Positions 63,515 to 64,000 of a stretch of DNA of 64,000 nt are shown here, one piece after another. Position 1 is the stretch's first letter, and the number at the start of each line of letters is the position of its first letter. Under the pieces are notes generated by a model that saw only the letters and a program-made list of their open reading frames with translations, searched no databases and was not told the DNA's origin. Made by a program: the position numbers and the translations under genes. Source of the stretch: Aerococcaceae bacterium DSM 111021 (GTDB taxonomy: Bacteria; Bacillota; Bacilli; Lactobacillales; Aerococcaceae); assembly GCA_020112395.1 (NCBI GenBank), contig JACCEK010000001.1, positions 434,001 through 498,000 on the forward strand, written 5' to 3'.

Positions 63515-63629
63515 TAGAATCTCCTTATAAATATAATCCAAATATTAGATTTATATTATAATACTTCAAGATGAATGTAAAATATTTATACAATATATGG
63601 ACTTTTTCTTCTTCTAATTCGTGCATATA

Positions 63630-63666
63630 TAAAAAAGTGTTCAACTCATAACAAGGAGAACACTTT
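63630..63666 (-). terminator. Terminator after the mazF remnant
   Basis: Minus strand AAAGTGTTC / GAACACTTT with TTTTTT tail, located immediately downstream of the mazF-like reading frame. Confidence 0.75.
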
Positions 63667-63669
63667 CTA

Positions 63670-64000
63670 TCAGAAAAAGTTTATAACTACATTTTGAATC
63701 ACATTAATCATTTTTGAATCTAAAGATAATTTTTCCATTCATTCTTAAATTTGGGTCAACACTTCTCAAATGTTGCATTAAAATAGTGCCTTTAATCTTT
63801 GAATTTTCTGGGACTTGGATAAAAAGTGGAGAATCTACATATTTTTTATCAGTTAAGTACTTTTCTGAACTACTTATGGGCGCAACAATTATAGTATTAA
63901 GTAATCGATTATAATTCTTATTGCTTACGACCACACATGGTATTTTTTTCATTTCTACCCTTTTGATGGGTCTAAATCGACGTAAACAATATCTCCTTGT
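63670..64000 (-). pseudogene. mazF: mazF/pemK toxin gene broken by two frameshifts, 5' end beyond window
   Basis: Minus strand. At the window edge the frame reads QGDIVYVDLDPSKG, the start of MazF. It then stops; the next frame, one base off at AAAAGGG (63960 region), continues VEMKKIPCVVVSNKNYN and LLNTIIVAPISS and MQHLRSVDPNLRMNGKIIFR. A third frame, again shifted near 63720, gives SKMINVIQNVVINFF as the family's C-terminal helix. So one base is missing near the N-terminus and one is extra near the C-terminus. Toxin made from the middle frame (82 residues from ATG 63952) would lack the N-terminal strand. Whether a mazE precedes it lies outside the window. Confidence 0.82.

Noticed and set aside
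63940-63965. Programmed -1 frameshift in the mazF copy at AAAAGGG
   Set aside because: The codons do not give a good slippery heptamer and a second frameshift occurs downstream, so decay or sequence error is more likely.

Overview
The window reads as a chromosomal segment of a low-GC Gram-positive bacterium of the order Lactobacillales, most like the Carnobacteriaceae/Aerococcaceae/Enterococcaceae group. Supporting signs are strong AGGAGG ribosome binding sites, TTGACA/TATAAT promoters, U-tailed hairpin terminators, and family-specific genes: DUF1831 beside a cysteine desulfurase, IreB, a LiaFSR system, the UPF0237/UPF0210 pair, a tyramine-oxidase-subunit-B-like protein, and 6S RNA just after rarA. 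The genus assignment is inference. No rRNA, tRNA, CRISPR array, intact insertion sequence or prophage was seen.

Layout. 1-8 kb: a truncated membrane acyltransferase, uvrB, rpsT and holA, a lipoyl-carrier (GcvH-like) gene, an SEDS gene, a YihY membrane protein and a histidine phosphatase. 8-12 kb: a heterodimeric ABC exporter preceded by a small leader ORF and a terminator (attenuator). 12-17 kb: lysine biosynthesis (lysA-dapA-dapB under a lysine riboswitch, with divergent asd). 16-22 kb: helD, a HesB-like gene and liaFSR. 22-31 kb: greA, udk, mltG, yrzB, ruvX, ireB and alaS (T-box controlled), plus a Cof hydrolase. 30-41 kb: lipid kinase-dsdA, a secreted protein, recD2, the cysteine desulfurase/mnmA sulfur-relay operon, rarA and 6S RNA. 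41-47 kb: an orphan response regulator, pyrR, ackA, RidA and UPF0237/UPF0210. 47-52 kb: an oxidoreductase remnant, then a three-gene ABC-2 exporter divergent from an orphan histidine kinase. 52-58 kb: an M20 amidohydrolase and a YfcC permease behind a second lysine riboswitch candidate, a TcyP-like symporter, and a CcpA-site-controlled alcohol dehydrogenase. 58-64 kb: a decayed mazEF pair, a CDF metal exporter with a NiCo (czcD-type) riboswitch, a secreted GH3 glycosidase, an ornithine-cyclodeaminase-family gene and a second broken mazF.

How it works together. Lysine appears to control two operons: synthesis (lysA-dapA-dapB) and a permease plus amidohydrolase of unknown substrate, which suggests scavenging of a lysine-containing amide or dipeptide. 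This is the most interesting system in the window. The other strong points are the leader-peptide attenuator of the ABC exporter, the mirror-image promoters between the ABC-2 operon and its kinase (with the only unpaired response regulator about 9 kb away), and two separately decayed MazF-type toxin loci, which open-frame searching alone does not reveal.
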